Source: an uncultured Anaerovibrio sp.
GTDB lineage: Bacteria > Bacillota > Negativicutes > Selenomonadales > Selenomonadaceae
Length of the DNA stretch: 7,794 bases
Assembly (NCBI GenBank): GCA_902785445.1
Contig: CACZYN010000094.1
Coordinates: 1 to 7,794, forward strand
Reading direction: 5' to 3'
A model generated the notes under the pieces. That model was given only the letters and a program-made list of their open reading frames with translations, made no database searches and was not told where the DNA came from. Every line of letters begins with the position of its first letter. The stretch's first letter is position 1. A program made the position numbers and the translations under genes. Positions 7,303-7,794 of the stretch are shown here, piece by piece.

Positions 7303-7794
7303 GTGATGGTAAACGGGTTCTCAGCCAAGTGGTTGATGAAAGCTTTGCCAAAGAAGTTGATAATATGATCAAGGGCTATTCAGCTGTGGTTCCAGTAAGC
7401 TTAAATGGTGAGGAATATTATTTGGCCTATGCACCGATGCCTTCCATGGGGTGGAGCTTTGGTACCATGCTAAAAAAGGACGAAGTACTCGCCCCTGCGG
7501 ATTTAGCTCGGGAGAATGTTATGGTCCACGCCAATAATTTTAATGATTATATACGTCTGGAATTTATTAAAGACTCTTTAAAATTTATTTTAATTTTCTT
7601 AATAATTGCTTGGTCATTGGTATATTGCAGTCGTCGCTTGGCCCAGCAAATAGTTAAGCCTATTATGGTCTTAAAAGATGGAGTAATGGATATTGCCAAG
7701 GGCAATCTGGACCGTAGACTTGAAATTAATACTGGTGATGAATTGGAGACTTTGGCTGATTCAGTAAACAACATGACCAGCGAGTTGAAAGCAT
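7269..7794 (+). pseudogene. Third dCACHE-HAMP sensor, continuation after the frameshift; cut by the window end
   Basis: In the frame one base back from the fragment above, the sequence is open from 7269 to the end. It reads SSENEGLLAVGDGKRVLSQ, then LNGEEYYLAYAPMPSMGWSFG, which aligns with the distal dCACHE part of both paralogues (VDNEEYFLSYAPIKGTDWSMG in the fusion protein). Next come TM2 (SLKFILIFLIIAWSLVYCS, about 7575-7631) and a HAMP domain (KPIMVLKDGVMDIAKGNL to GDELETLADSVNNMTSEL). A PP2C output domain is expected beyond the window by analogy but is not seen. I see no good ribosome binding site for an independent start. Adding one T to the T4 run at 7269-7272 would join both parts into a single sensor. 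Whether this is a real mutation, a sequencing error or recoding cannot be told from the sequence. Confidence 0.72.

Overview
The DNA is moderately AT-rich, has strong AAGGAGG-type ribosome binding sites, and encodes a short-linker lipobox lipoprotein and RsbU/RsbW-type phospho-switch proteins. This points to a Firmicute (Bacillota), plausibly an anaerobic Negativicute or Clostridium-like organism; that placement is an impression from style, not a database result. All recognisable genes are on the + strand and the window is nearly all coding. There are no RNA genes, insertion sequences, CRISPR arrays or phage genes that I can see. The longest stretch without a gene is the 195 bases between 5675 and 5871, which holds a clear intrinsic terminator.

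Layout: (1) 53-2200, a membrane sensor phosphatase (dCACHE-HAMP-PP2C/SpoIIE). (2) 2209-4740, a paralogue of it with an RsbW-like HATPase serine-kinase domain fused to its C-terminus; its ribosome binding site overlaps the stop codon of gene 1. (3) 4809-5675, a lipoprotein made of solute-binding-protein (SBP_bac_3) segments in an apparently circularly permuted order. A terminator at 5758-5792 closes this first group. (4) 5871-6422, an ECF-type sigma factor. (5) 6448 to the window end, a third dCACHE-HAMP sensor interrupted by a one-base frameshift near 7269-7299; its output domain lies beyond the window.

How they may work together: the set resembles a partner-switching pathway. Extracellular ligands would be sensed by the dCACHE domains, perhaps helped by the lipoprotein. 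PP2C phosphatases and the fused serine kinase would then set the phosphorylation state of a STAS-domain antagonist, which in turn would control a sigma factor. The phosphatases and kinase are clear from motifs. The STAS antagonist is not in this window, and neither is a conventional transmembrane anti-sigma factor for the ECF sigma. A link between the phospho-switch and this ECF sigma factor is therefore a hypothesis from gene order.

The points most worth a second look are the permuted binding protein, the phosphatase-kinase fusion with a possible internal start for a free kinase, the ECF sigma factor lying between sensor phosphatases, and the frameshift in the third sensor.
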